Shown in pieces: positions 11,147 through 22,265 of a stretch of DNA of 64,000 bases. A program made the translations under genes and the position numbers. Position 1 is the stretch's first letter. Every line of letters starts with the position of its first letter. A model generated the notes under the pieces. It did not search any database and had not been told where the DNA came from. It saw nothing but the letters and a program-made list of their open reading frames with translations. This DNA comes from Eucommia ulmoides (lineage: Eukaryota; Streptophyta; Magnoliopsida; Garryales; Eucommiaceae). The stretch covers positions 9,921,001-9,985,000 of the forward strand of contig CM028340.1 of assembly GCA_016647705.1 (NCBI GenBank). Direction: 5' to 3'.

Positions 11147-12427
11147 TGATAGGTTGAAATATACCTATCTAGTTCTAAGCCGAATTTGGTAGTTTTCGAG
11201 TGTATTAGTAATATATAATTGCGTTTTAATTTGTTTTTATGTAAATCAGGTGTAGGAACGTGAACGAGCAAAAACGGTGGGAAAAATACGAAGAAACGAT
11301 GAAAAATACAAATGTTCAGGATAGCAAGCCACTGCCGCAGCGGTCAAATCCACCACCACAGCGGTGAAAGATCAGAGAGCCTGCCGACATGCCACCGCCG
11401 CAGCGGTGCTACACAGAACTAAGATATTTTCAAATATTTTTGGACTCTTGCACCTATAAAACTTGTTCTCCCACTTACAAAAAAGACCCTAACGTTCCTA
11501 ACATTAGAGAGGTGATCCTTGTCTATTCTTAAAGAGCTCAAAGAGGAGATTCACATATCGGAGAAGAGGAAACACTTTCGGATCGATCATTGGCGACAGT
11601 GGATCACTCTATTTTAAGATTTGATCTTTTTTTCTTTGTTTCTATCTTTGTAACTTAACGTTTTATTGTGAATTGAATCCATCTTGTTTTATAGTTTCAA
11701 TGGCCAAGATCATGGTAGGCTAGATAAATATTATCTAGAGATCGATGTAGTTCATGTAAATATACGTTTGATTCAATATTTGTTTCTTTAACGGTTGTTT
11801 GTCTAAATTCGATTGTGGTTACCATTCTATTACAATTTTAATATGCTTGTAAAGATATTAGGGTTGGTTTTGAGAATATGGGGTTTGACACTCGGGAGAG
11901 GTAACCCCGGATTCGGACTAGAGTAAACACATCGCGACGTTCTAATGACCCGGGAGGGCGTTAGAAAGTGTGCAATCCATGACGTTGGGTCAAGACTCAT
12001 GTGACTATGTGTTTGAAAAAACATTCGAGGGGGACTTTGGCATCAACGCGAAGTCACATATTCATTCACTAAACACTCAGGAGAGGGAGTAAATGAGTTT
12101 AAGATATAGAGATTGTCGGATAGGATAAAACACTATTATTGTTAACTAAACTAAGTTAAACATGTATTAAATGAATGAAATCAATCCTTAGGTAATCAAC
12201 TTAATTAGAACTAACCCAATAGTATTAGTTTAACTTAGTTTTAATTATTTAACTTTAAACATTTATTGAACCGTCGGGATAATATAAGACTATGCAAATT
12301 GCGGTATTCAATTATTCAAACACTTTCCCAGTGGAACGATATCCGATCTTAAAAATCAATTATACTAAAACTTGACATCGTGCACTTGTGAGTGAGTCAG
12401 ACATAAGCGTAAAAACTTCATCGTACA
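11147..12427 (+). mobile_element. Athila-like solo LTR nested in the previous LTR
   Basis: Plus-strand LTR starting TGATAGGTTG and ending TACA, flanked by an exact TSD CATAT (11142-11146 and 12428-12432). It is the same family as the surrounding LTR but opposite in orientation, so two separate insertions each collapsed to a solo LTR. TATAAA lies at about 11455-11460, and three ACCGC...GCGGT boxes lie upstream of it at 11329-11408. Confidence 0.85.
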
Positions 12428-12672
12428 CATATACAAACTACCAACCAAATAAGAATAAAAAAGAAAAACGAGGAGACTAGTCATTTATCTGAAGATCCGT
12501 CACTAAAATCGCTCCGAGAATACTTCCTCCTTTTTGACGTTGTGATCTTCTCTTGGTTGACAGGGTTTAGAGCTCTCAAGCCACTCCCGAAACGTTCTTA
12601 GGTGTTGGGGGCGAAAGGTGGATATTTATAGGATTTCAAAATATTCTAAAATATCTAAATTGTCTGCAGAGT

Positions 12673-12878
12673 CACCGCTGCAGTGGTGGGTATGTCAGCA
12701 GCTTCACCGCTGTGGCGGTGGGATGATCATTGCGGCAGTGAGTGAACAGAAGGTTTTCCTGTTCTATTGACCGCTACAGTGGTGGAAATGCAGAGAGTTT
12801 AGGTAACTCTTTGTACTTTGACCGCTACGGCGGTAGGGCTCACAGGCAATTCTCTGTATTTTCACCGCTGCAGCGGTG
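12673..12878. repeat. Array of GC-rich quasi-palindromic boxes in LTR
   Basis: Boxes of about 16 bp, CACCGC-NNNN-GCGGTG or close variants, lie at about 12673, 12705, 12769, 12820 and 12863, with a weaker one near 12729. The arms are kept while the 4-nt core varies (TGCA, TGTG, TACA, TACG, TGCA). The array sits directly upstream of the LTR's minus-strand TATA box. Confidence 0.7.
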
Positions 12879-13089
12879 GGCTGCAGGTGCTGAACTTGAT
12901 CATTTGCTTGTTTTCCTACGGTTCTTGCTCCAATATGATCGTTTAAAGACCGTTTGCATCCCTTTTCACCCCAAACACCTATTTTATAACAAAAATAATA
13001 AAAACGTATTAAACCACTATAATATTACTCGGAAACTACCAAAACTGGCTTGGGAATAAATAGATATTTTACACCTATCAACGACCTTA

Positions 13090-13365
13090 CCTAATAAGCC
13101 TAAAATCAATTCTCTATTACTAATAAATGCCAATTAGTATATAATAAACAGAAAACTCTCATCCTGCAATTTTCACCAACTATTTGATCCCAAATTAAAA
13201 AAAAAAAAAAACAAACAAACAAACTCTAGTTGTCAGATAATTGATTTGCCCTTCACTAGTCTAGAAGGATTGGGAGTTTTTATATTCAACAAAATTATTT
13301 TATTAAAATCAAAATAATTATAATTGTAGACATTTTTTTCACAAGTTAATTATATATTTGGATTC
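13090..13365. other. AT-rich spacer
   Basis: No gene or clear repeat seen. It is AT-rich with short homopolymer runs and leads into the tandem repeat at 13366. Confidence 0.4.
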
Positions 13366-14210
13366 GTCTAAATAAGATCTACAAAAAGATATCCAATTCA
13401 CTATTTTTTTTCATTAGTTTCAGCTTTCACATTCATGTTACATTCAATACGGTACTTTCAGAATTTTTAGTTTTCATATTTCATGTTACATTCAACATGA
13501 TATTTCTAGAATTTTAATTTTCACGATTTCGATATTTACACTTTGCACCCTACAGCATGCAATTTACTTGAGTACAGTTAGATGATATTACATTCAGCAC
13601 ACACAAATTTACAACGGCTGTGATTTATTAGACAAAGTTATATTCAACATGCATGTTATGTCTAAATAAGATCTACAAAAAAGATTTCCAATTTCACTAT
13701 TTTTTTCATTAATTTCAGTTTTCACATTCATGTTACATTCAACACGGTACTTCTAGAATTTTTAGTTTTCATATTTCATGTTACATTCAACATAATACTT
13801 CCAGAATTTTAGTTTTCACGATTTCGATGTTTACACTTTGCACCCTACAGCTTGCAATTTACTTGACTACAGTTAGATGATGTTACATTCAACACACACA
13901 AATTTGCAATGCCTGCGATTTATTAGACAATATTATATTCAACATGCATGTTTGTTTGATTATTGGCAATTAGATGATGTTACATTCAACACACACGAAT
14001 TTATAACGGCTACGATTTATTAGACAATGTTATATTCAACACACATGTTTGCGAATATTTTGAAACCATTGGGTTTAATCAAATTACGTTCAACAAGCAT
14101 ACTAAAAGCTGAGTTTTGATAATATTAGATAATATTACATTCAACATACATTGTTTTTGAATCTTGATAAAATTAGATAGTGTTACATTCAACACGCACA
14201 TTAAAGTTTG
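13366..14210. repeat. 294-bp tandem duplication rich in ATGTTACATTCAACA
   Basis: Two head-to-tail units (13366-13659 and 13660-13951) begin GTCTAAATAAGATCTACAAA. A third partial copy follows at 13971-14050. Inside and beyond the units the motif TGTTACATTCAACA recurs about a dozen times up to 14200. One further copy lies just past the CACTA element at about 18554, so that transposon landed inside this repeat field. Confidence 0.75.
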
Positions 14211-14287
14211 AATTCTGAAATAATTGGGTTCGGCACAAGGGGATAATAAGATGTATCGCAATATTGGATAAAAAAAATACAAGTGGC

Positions 14288-17200
14288 GACTACAACAAAA
14301 ATGGCCTATCGGGACAAGAAAAAGTGTTGCGACAGAGCTCCTATTGCGACACTTGGATTTTTTGGGACACTTAGACTGGTGCCCCGTAAAAAACCGCCCT
14401 AATAGGTTATAAGGGCACTATATAGTGCCCTTTTATTTGAACTTATTAAGGTAATAATAAATGTCCTATAAGATAACTATTATGACACTATATATTGCCT
14501 CTGTAACATTTTATATTTTTAAAATTATATATATTAGAACACTACAAAGTATTGCGAAAAATCTCTATTAAGTCACAAGAATATGTCACAAAATTATCAA
14601 AGAAAACTAACATATAAGAACACTATTTAGCGTATCAAAAAATATCTAAATTTTTTTTTTTTATAATTTAAAATTATTTTAAAATATCAAAATACTCTAA
14701 ATTCAAACAATTAATACTAAAAATTCCTCACAATACAAAATACATAAAGAACTCAAATTTTTGCATTAAGAATGGAGAATTAAAAACCCCAGAGATACAC
14801 AAAATTTACCCGTCATGGGTCACTACTTCCTTTCAATATCTAATCCACCATTCGTAAATAAAAACAAGGTTTAAGTACAAAAGTAATATACATACTAAAT
14901 ATGTGTTAAATGCATTTTACATGCAATACTCCGCCTCCTTTCTCGACTGATCCAATATAAAGTAAGTCAGTTCCGTTATTTCCTACAAAACAAAACAAAA
15001 AAGTACAAGATATAAGACAAAACAAAACAAACACATACTTTACTTTTTTTGTTTTGGTCCGCAAAAAACTCTCCAACGGACATTTCATTATGTTCTGTCA
15101 TCAAATTTTAGGGAACAAAAAACAAGTAAATTTTGTGTTCCCAAATTTATATTCCTTCTCCAAGTTTTCTGCAAACTAAACTTACAAAAAAAAAAAAAAA
15201 TCAATGAGATGTCATTCTGGAACAGATACAGTTAACATAAGTCACCTAAATGATCAGTTTAAACAAGTTTTCAATCACACACACGCACAAACATATATAT
15301 CAAAACAAATAAGTATTCCAAAAACTATAAAAGGCGCACGCACACGCACACGCCAAAAAAAAAAAAAAACATTTTAAGAATAAAGATGAAAAACAAAGCT
15401 CAAATTCTTCAAGTTAAGAAGTAGAACACATTTATGTAATTAAACAAGCAAGAAAGGCAAAATTTGATTACAACAAAAATATATAAATGGTGGATAAATC
15501 TCATTTTGCACCCCTAAAGTTATTGCATTACTTCATTTGCTCCTCTAATATTTTCCATTTTGCAAAGTAATATAAAAATAGTACCTGGACAGCTCAAACA
15601 CAAAACCTAGAACAACGACGCAAAAACAGACCTGGAACGGCTTGAAACTGAATCTGGACAGCACAAAAAGAAGGAGCAAAACACAAAATATCACATTTCA
15701 TCGTTAAGTTCAACATTCTCTCACCACTACTAGGCTTATTGAGAACAATCAAGAAATGTTTGTGGAAAATAACAACAACATAGACTAAAGCAATAAACAA
15801 ATATGTTAGTCTGCAAAATAAAAATCCAGACTCCAGTTTCATTTTTATATTTCTTCTTCCTTCTAGTTTTCTTTTACTTCAGGGACCAGTACACACCTTT
15901 TCATATATTATGTACAATAATTCAAACTGAAAAACAATGAGACCAAACGTCATTGCCAAGGGTCTGACAATTTCATATTGAAGTCGCACTTCAGACAAGT
16001 AGCATATTGTGAATTACAAAAACAAAAATCATTTGTTCCACTTAAGCAAGGTGGCCCACATAAAATTCATTTGCGCCACGGTAGTCGTTCTAGGATCGTT
16101 CCATCCTTTATGTACAATGCCATTAAATCACTCATAATTGTATCATCCCATATTTTCTTAGGTTTACCTCTCTCTTTCAGACGCCAAGTTCTCCTTGTTT
16201 ATGACGTCTTTGACTAACTTAAAATTTGAATTCCAAAATTCACCTTCAACGAAGCACAACCTCTAAACAAATCAACATACACCTAATGCATTTAGGATTC
16301 ACCTCAATAGGTTGGGAAGATAAGAGTTAGATGATTTTGTTTCATTTTATTCATACAGAGCTTTTTCTTTCATTTATGTTTTAATTGTTGCATACTTTGT
16401 AGAGGTAAGGCATTAATCACCCCTTTATTTTGTAATTTTCAAGTAATCAATAAAACTTCCATAGCACTGCCAAGATTTCCCCCAAAAAAGGTTATGAAAA
16501 TAAGAGAGCATCATCTTCAGAAGAAAAAAAAAAGGTACGAGATGAGCAACTTTGGATTATGAGGTCTACCAACCAAGAAAACATGAAACTAGCCACCTGC
16601 CGCCAAATGAGAAAAAGCACTGAGCCCCCCCATCACCAAAAGAAATAAGAAGGGGATAAAATAAGGGAGGGATGAAGGATCCACTCTGAGCACCCAATGT
16701 CATCTCCATTTTTGGTGCAATGATCCAACATCATATACATGAAGAAAAAAAAAATACGAACTGATATCACTCCGAGAAGAGGAAATTCAAGACTTCCTTA
16801 CCAGTTTTGCAAATATCTCCAAGCAAACTCTCTGTTTTAGCGGTGAAAACGCCCAAACCTGGGAAACCACACGATGTCACAATACCTCAAAATCACCAAG
16901 AATCCTCTTCTATTTCAAGAATTTTGTTCTAAATTGCAAATGAACACAAGATGATTGTTTCCAATTTCAAAAAAAAAATCGCAGAATTTTAGGAGAGATT
17001 GAAACAGGGAACAGCAGTGGATGGGAACGGAGAGATTGAACCTGGTTGAGATGGATACGACGGTGAAGGCGGGCTGCGAGTCTGCGATGACGAAGACTAG
17101 CGGCGAGGCTTGTGACGATGACGACCGTGAAAGCTGTGATGATGATTGCTTCGACAATAACGGCTGGCTCCGATTATTGTGACCACAACGGTTGGCTGCG

Positions 17201-18541
17201 ACGGCGGACGATTGAGATGGTCTCTGAGAGCGGTAGGCAAATGGCTGAACAATTTCACCGAAATGAGATTGAGACTTGAGAAAGAGGCATTTTGACAAAA
17301 TGCAGTAGATTTAGTACAGGCGGGATAGATGAGCGGGCTATAAAATTTTCATTTGGCTTTTCTAAAATTAGGGTTTCAATCAATTATTTATTTAGTTTCT
17401 CTATTAAATATTTAAGACACTAATTTGCCTTTTAATTTTGTGTCCTAATAAAAAATTTGTTAATTTTGTGTCTTAATAAAAAATTTGTTTTCGCAAATTT
17501 AGTTATTTTCATAACTCGATTATTTTTTTTATTTTTTATTTTTTTATTTTAATTAATTTTTTTAATTAAAAACATCGATATCAAATTTTGACACCAAATT
17601 TTGCAACCAAAATTATAACATTTAGCGGCAATCATAATAAATTAGTGGCAATTAAATAATTTGTCACTAAAAACATATCATTAGCGGCTATTTTTTAACT
17701 GCCGCTAAAATAATTGCCGCTACAAGCAGTTTTTGTTGTAGTGAGGTGACCAGATCTGGGGGCTGATGTATGACGGAGCGACAGTGATAGTGTTGGTGAG
17801 GCCGATATGCGATGAACCTCAATGGTGATGGCAGCGGTGGTGGCCGCTTGCAAGAAGAGAGCAAAAGGGAGAAAAGAGAGTAAGAAAGAGAGAGATGGGA
17901 GACCTCTTACCTTTGACCAAAGGTGATGGCGATGGAGCGACGAAGGCGATGGAGCAAGATGAGCGCTGAGAGGAAGATGAACTGACGAAGAGGAAATCAA
18001 GTGATGAAAGAGAGAGTGAGGGTTGATGAAGAAGAGGATTTCGGGAGCGGAAACACCAAAATTTTCCAATGCCTTTTTTTTTGTATGGGTTAAGTTGAGC
18101 CCAATTCTAATTTATTATTTTTTTTTATTATTATTATTATACATATCAATTTTTTTTTTTAATATATGTATTAGGGCACCATTAAGTGACCTATAATTAA
18201 ATAATTAAATTATAATATGACACAAACTTGTGTCTTAATATAGTTTCTGTTTTTAGGGCACTATTTTCTATCTTTTTACATTATATATAGATATTTATTT
18301 ATTTAATTACTAATTAAATTTTATTGGGACACTACTTTGTGTCATTTAAATATTTGATTATAGGACACAGTACATATAATGTCCCGAAAAGTATCTTTAT
18401 AGGGCACAAGACATATAGTGTCCCAACAAATTGACTTTTATGCAACACTTCTAATTTTGTGCCCCCAAAAAGTATCTTTATAAGGCACAATACATATAAT
18501 ATCCCAACAGAAGTGCCCTTATGGCAGTTTTTGTTGTAGTG
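14288..18541. mobile_element. Non-autonomous CACTA (En/Spm-like) transposon
   Basis: Left end GACTACAACAAAAATGGCC and right end (reverse complement) CACTACAACAAAAACTGCC, with 3-bp TSD GGC on both sides (14285-14287, 18542-18544). Subterminal repeats of GGGACACT/AGGGCACTA type are dense at both ends (14300-14580; 18170-18530), as in CACTA elements. The first base of the CACTA terminus is changed on the left. No TNPD/TNPA-like protein was seen. The open frames at 16915-17298 and 17695-18069 are low in complexity and not recognised. Confidence 0.75.
17610..17743. mobile_element. Second CACTA terminus with GCGGCAA subterminal repeats
   Basis: CAGTTTTTGTTGTAGTG ends at 17743. The subterminal motifs here are AGCGGCAAT and ACTGCCGCTA (about 17625-17720), unlike those of the outer element. 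This is the right end of a different CACTA subfamily nested in, or fused to, the outer one. No matching left end was found. Confidence 0.5.
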
Positions 18542-18544
18542 GGC

Positions 18545-21500
18545 TCTTCCTTTAGATGTTACATTCAACATTGTCTTTAAATGTTATATATAACATCCAC
18601 GCATAATATGATTCATACGTCTAAAAAATATGATTAGCATATCGTAAAAAAAAAAAAAATATTGATTAATATAGTACAAAAATATTAATGTTACAACATC
18701 TGGAACTACAAAAAAAAATCTGTGCGTTTTGATGTTAGCATTGAAATTTACATTCTTATTGAATAAGGGGATTTTTGTCACAAAAAGAGCTGCTGGTAAA
18801 AAAAAAAAAAAAACAATTAGGTTGGATCGGTACTTTGCGAAGCCAAATAGTACCTCCTGGTGCATGCCCCTATAAAAATATATATCTAATGAATCGAGAC
18901 GTACAAACATTGTCTTAAGAAAATATATGTTCCCTCTATGCACATAGTTGAATGATGAACTCTTCCCAAGATACAACGATCCAGTGAGTGAAGGTGCAAA
19001 CATGACATCCCTCTATTGAACCGATTACGAACTCTATCGTCCATAAATCATCAAATATATAATATACGTGAAATATAGAAAAATAACATTTTTCTCTATT
19101 TATATATCTCATTATAAAAATAGTCTAAAATATCGTACTCTTTAACAATCAACAAAATTAAACCAACAATTTGAAGAAAAAAAAAAATGAGAAAACATCA
19201 TTTATTTCTCAAGTTCTTAACTTCCATTTTCAAATGAACTAATAACCAAAATTAAAAAATTAAAAACAAATAGCATAATTTACTTTGTTTATACAACACT
19301 CTCATTTTCAACAATCCGTTCTCAAACCAACATAACAATAACCAAGAATATAAAGGAAACAATTTTTATTTTTATTTTTTTTAAAACAAATGAGATAACC
19401 CAATTTGATTATACAACATTTCCACTAAAATTTGAATAATTGAACGCTTATTACAAACAAAACTCATATGCAAACATCATTACACCAATTGAGCCTGATT
19501 GCAATCAAAATTTAAAAAAAAAAAAAAAAATCTAAAGCAAATATAGTTTAAAAAATACCAATTGAACATAATTTGAAATAAATATTAGAAAAAAGAGATA
19601 GAAGAAGGATTTCCAATGAGTTGAATTGAAATCATAGTTTTTGTCTCCACACCCTCATTTATTAGAGACAAAATGGATGTTGCTTTTTTATTCTGTTTAT
19701 GCTCTCAAATTGGGAACTAAACACACAGGGGATTAGGTTTCGATTTTGTTTCTTTTTCAAGTTTTTTGGAAACAAAAATGAAAGAAAAATAGAATAAAAA
19801 AACTAATAAAATGATACCTTGTGTGTCTATTTTTTAAAGTGTTCTTGGAACAGAAATACTAACAAACGCCACCTAAGTACCTGAACTTCCAAGTAAGTAG
19901 CAAAATTAGCACCAAGGAGATAGAAATAGTTATCATCTTCTATTGAATCACATAATGATTTGAAGTAATCTTTGAAATCAAAATAACCATCCCGAACTAG
20001 CCTAAAGGTTTTTTTTTTTTAACAAGAACATATTTTTTTTAATCCTCATATTTATGATTTTGTTCCTATTTTTTCGAGAACAAAAAAAAATAGCACCTAA
20101 AAGTTTTATTGTTTACCTCACATCATAAAAATTGTTTAAAAAATGGAAATAGATAGAAAAAAATTGAGAACATAAATTTCAAACAAATGCGAAACAAACA
20201 ACGGGACCTTGTTTTCTCAGAGTTTCAATTTCCCAATTTCAGTTTCCCAATTTATGCTTCTATTCCGGAAAATAAAAACCTGCAAGTCTGAGATGGTCAG
20301 TGCCATCAATTATGATGAAAAAATTGAGTGATTAAATCAAATCCGTCAAGCTATGAATCCATGTTTTTATGGAAATCAAACAAAAATAAAAAACTAATAG
20401 ACATGAAAAACTAATAAATAACAGTAAACTAATTTACCAAACAAAAATGAAAGATGAATAGAAATGAAAAACTAATAAATAACATTAAACTAATTTATCA
20501 CTGATTATAAAGATGCATCAAGGCGTGGTTGACCATGGTGAAGCACCTGAAAGGGAAAGATGAGGGATTAATTCAAAATTAATTAGATGTTTTCAACAAA
20601 TACAATGAATATTTTTCTTTACAGTTAAAAGAACATGTTTTTGGGATTAAAAATTATACTAATAATTATGCAAACCTAAAACTTGGGAAGTATCTAAATT
20701 AATCTTACTTGGACGGATTCGATCATAATTTCTCCCGTTCGATCCTTCAGTTGATTCAAATCGAAAACAAAAGATGGTACCTTAGATTTTCTCTTGATGT
20801 TGAACCATTTGTTCTCTAGTGTCTTTGGCCATGAAAGCTTCAGCAAAAAAGAAAATAAAAATCAGTAATATTTAAAAAAAAAAAATCAAAATTAGCTATT
20901 TCATGACCAGTATGTTTCGCGATGGCAATGCCGGTGGTGTAGGGAGAGATAGAGAAATTCTTACAATTCACTTATGCTTGTAAATGAAAAAATGGTGGAA
21001 GAAATGGGGGATCCAAGAGAACAACCTTGCATGTGCCTATAAAATAATGCAAATAAGAACAGTAAAAATGGGAAAAACAAATATTATCATAATTGAAAAA
21101 TAGAGAAAGAGAAATCTGATTCAAAAATAAATGATTCAAATGCATATTTCATACAATAAATTACACTTACAGTTTTCCAATATGTGTCCAACTGCTAATG
21201 AAATGCAAATATAGAGAAATTGAACTTAGATTTAGCTAACTCAAGACCCAATTGGAAGTTAATGTTTCCTAAAACAGAAACAAAAATCAATTTCAAGGAG
21301 AATAGGGTTAGGGTGTCGAAGAAGAAATAAGAGTATAGCGTGGTGGCGACCTAGCTGTTCAATTGAGATGGCGGTTCAATCAAGTATGGTGGTCTTTGAC
21401 ATAGTTTACCCGAGCTATTGCGATAGAGATGTTTGGAGGCCATGTTCTTGGCAGATCTTGTAGCAGCGGTGGCTCGAAGGTGATAACGGCAATGGATGAG

Positions 21501-21578
21501 ATTGAAGAAGATGAATTTTGGCTCCGAGAGGGTTATGGAGATTAAGACGTCGCCGATGGATAATATTAAAAAAAAAAT
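18545..21578. other. AT-rich interval, no supportable gene
   Basis: Mostly AT-rich sequence. The minus-strand open frame at 18584-19003 (139 codons) has an N-terminal part of normal composition (up to about residue 65) and then drifts into Phe-rich low complexity. I do not recognise it, and it could be an exon fragment. Near 19866-19878 the end AACGCCACC followed by TAA resembles the terminus of the Tourist-like MITE family seen at 58286, but the partner end was not found. 20100-20230 has similar AACAAACAACGGGACC end-like sequence. Confidence 0.4.
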
Positions 21579-22265
21579 GTATATGCCAATGACCTCCTCT
21601 ATTATTTTGCACTATACTAGATACTTCCCCTGTTATTTTGTAAATACCAGAGACCTTCTCTGTCATTTTGCTCAAACACCACTTACCTCATTTTGGACAA
21701 AATTGTTCTTAGGTTATTTTTTTTTAAAAAAAATCATTAACACCCTACATTTTTAAAATTATATTTTTTACTCTTAACTTTTTAAATAATTATATTTACT
21801 TCTCACCACCACCTAACTCCCACCGCCCAACTCCCACCACCCACAACCATCGCCACCACCCTTCCCCACCTCCCACTACCGCCACCCACCACCACCCACC
21901 CAACACTACCTCCCACTGCCACTTCCCACCACCCATTGCCCAACTCCCCCTCCACCACCCATATTGAAGAAGGAGAAAAATGGGAAGTTAAATACTTAAA
22001 TGGGAATAAGAGAGAAAGAGAAATAGAAAAGTAAAAAGTGTAGGCCCACCCTTTTACTCAAACCGAAAGAGGAGAGAAAAAGAGAGAATAAGAGAAAGAG
22101 AGAGGGGGGGAGGAGAGAGAGGACCTTGTATGTGAGTATATGAGAGAGAATTAGGTGTGGATGTGTAGGTGGGCCCCACCCTTTTCATGTTTGCCCATGT
22201 TTGATGTTTGTGTGTGCCGAAAGAGAGAGAGAAAAGTCAAACATGGGCAAACATGAAAAGGGTGG

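Larger units (their letters stand above)
10396..13080 (-). mobile_element. Athila-like solo LTR, minus orientation, itself interrupted
   Basis: Minus-strand LTR with ends TGATAGGTG (at 13080) and CTACCA (at 10396), flanked by an exact 5-bp TSD ACGAC (10391-10395 and 13081-13085). It is homologous to the LTRs of the elements at 22266-27741 and 57969-63328. Without the inner insertion it is about 1.4 kb. On its own strand a TATAAATA (12623-12630) lies just downstream of an array of ACCGC...GCGGT boxes (12673-12878). No coding region. Confidence 0.85.
9498..13086. mobile_element. Tourist-like MITE interrupted by solo LTRs
   Basis: Left end TGGCCTGTTTGGTAA and right end (reverse complement) GGTCGTGTTTGGTAA, flanked by TTA on both sides (9495-9497 and 13087-13089), as in PIF/Harbinger Tourist elements. 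The net element is about 0.9 kb. Nearly all of it lies at 9498-10395; the last base follows the inserted LTR. It holds an AATCGAAATCGAAACCC repeat array at about 9672-9846 and a GACGATG-rich stretch at 9860-10080. No transposase. Confidence 0.65.

Noticed and set aside
16915-17298. Ser-rich frame as a captured host gene in the CACTA element
   Set aside because: Composition is biased and no motif could be recognised; a database search would be needed to support it.
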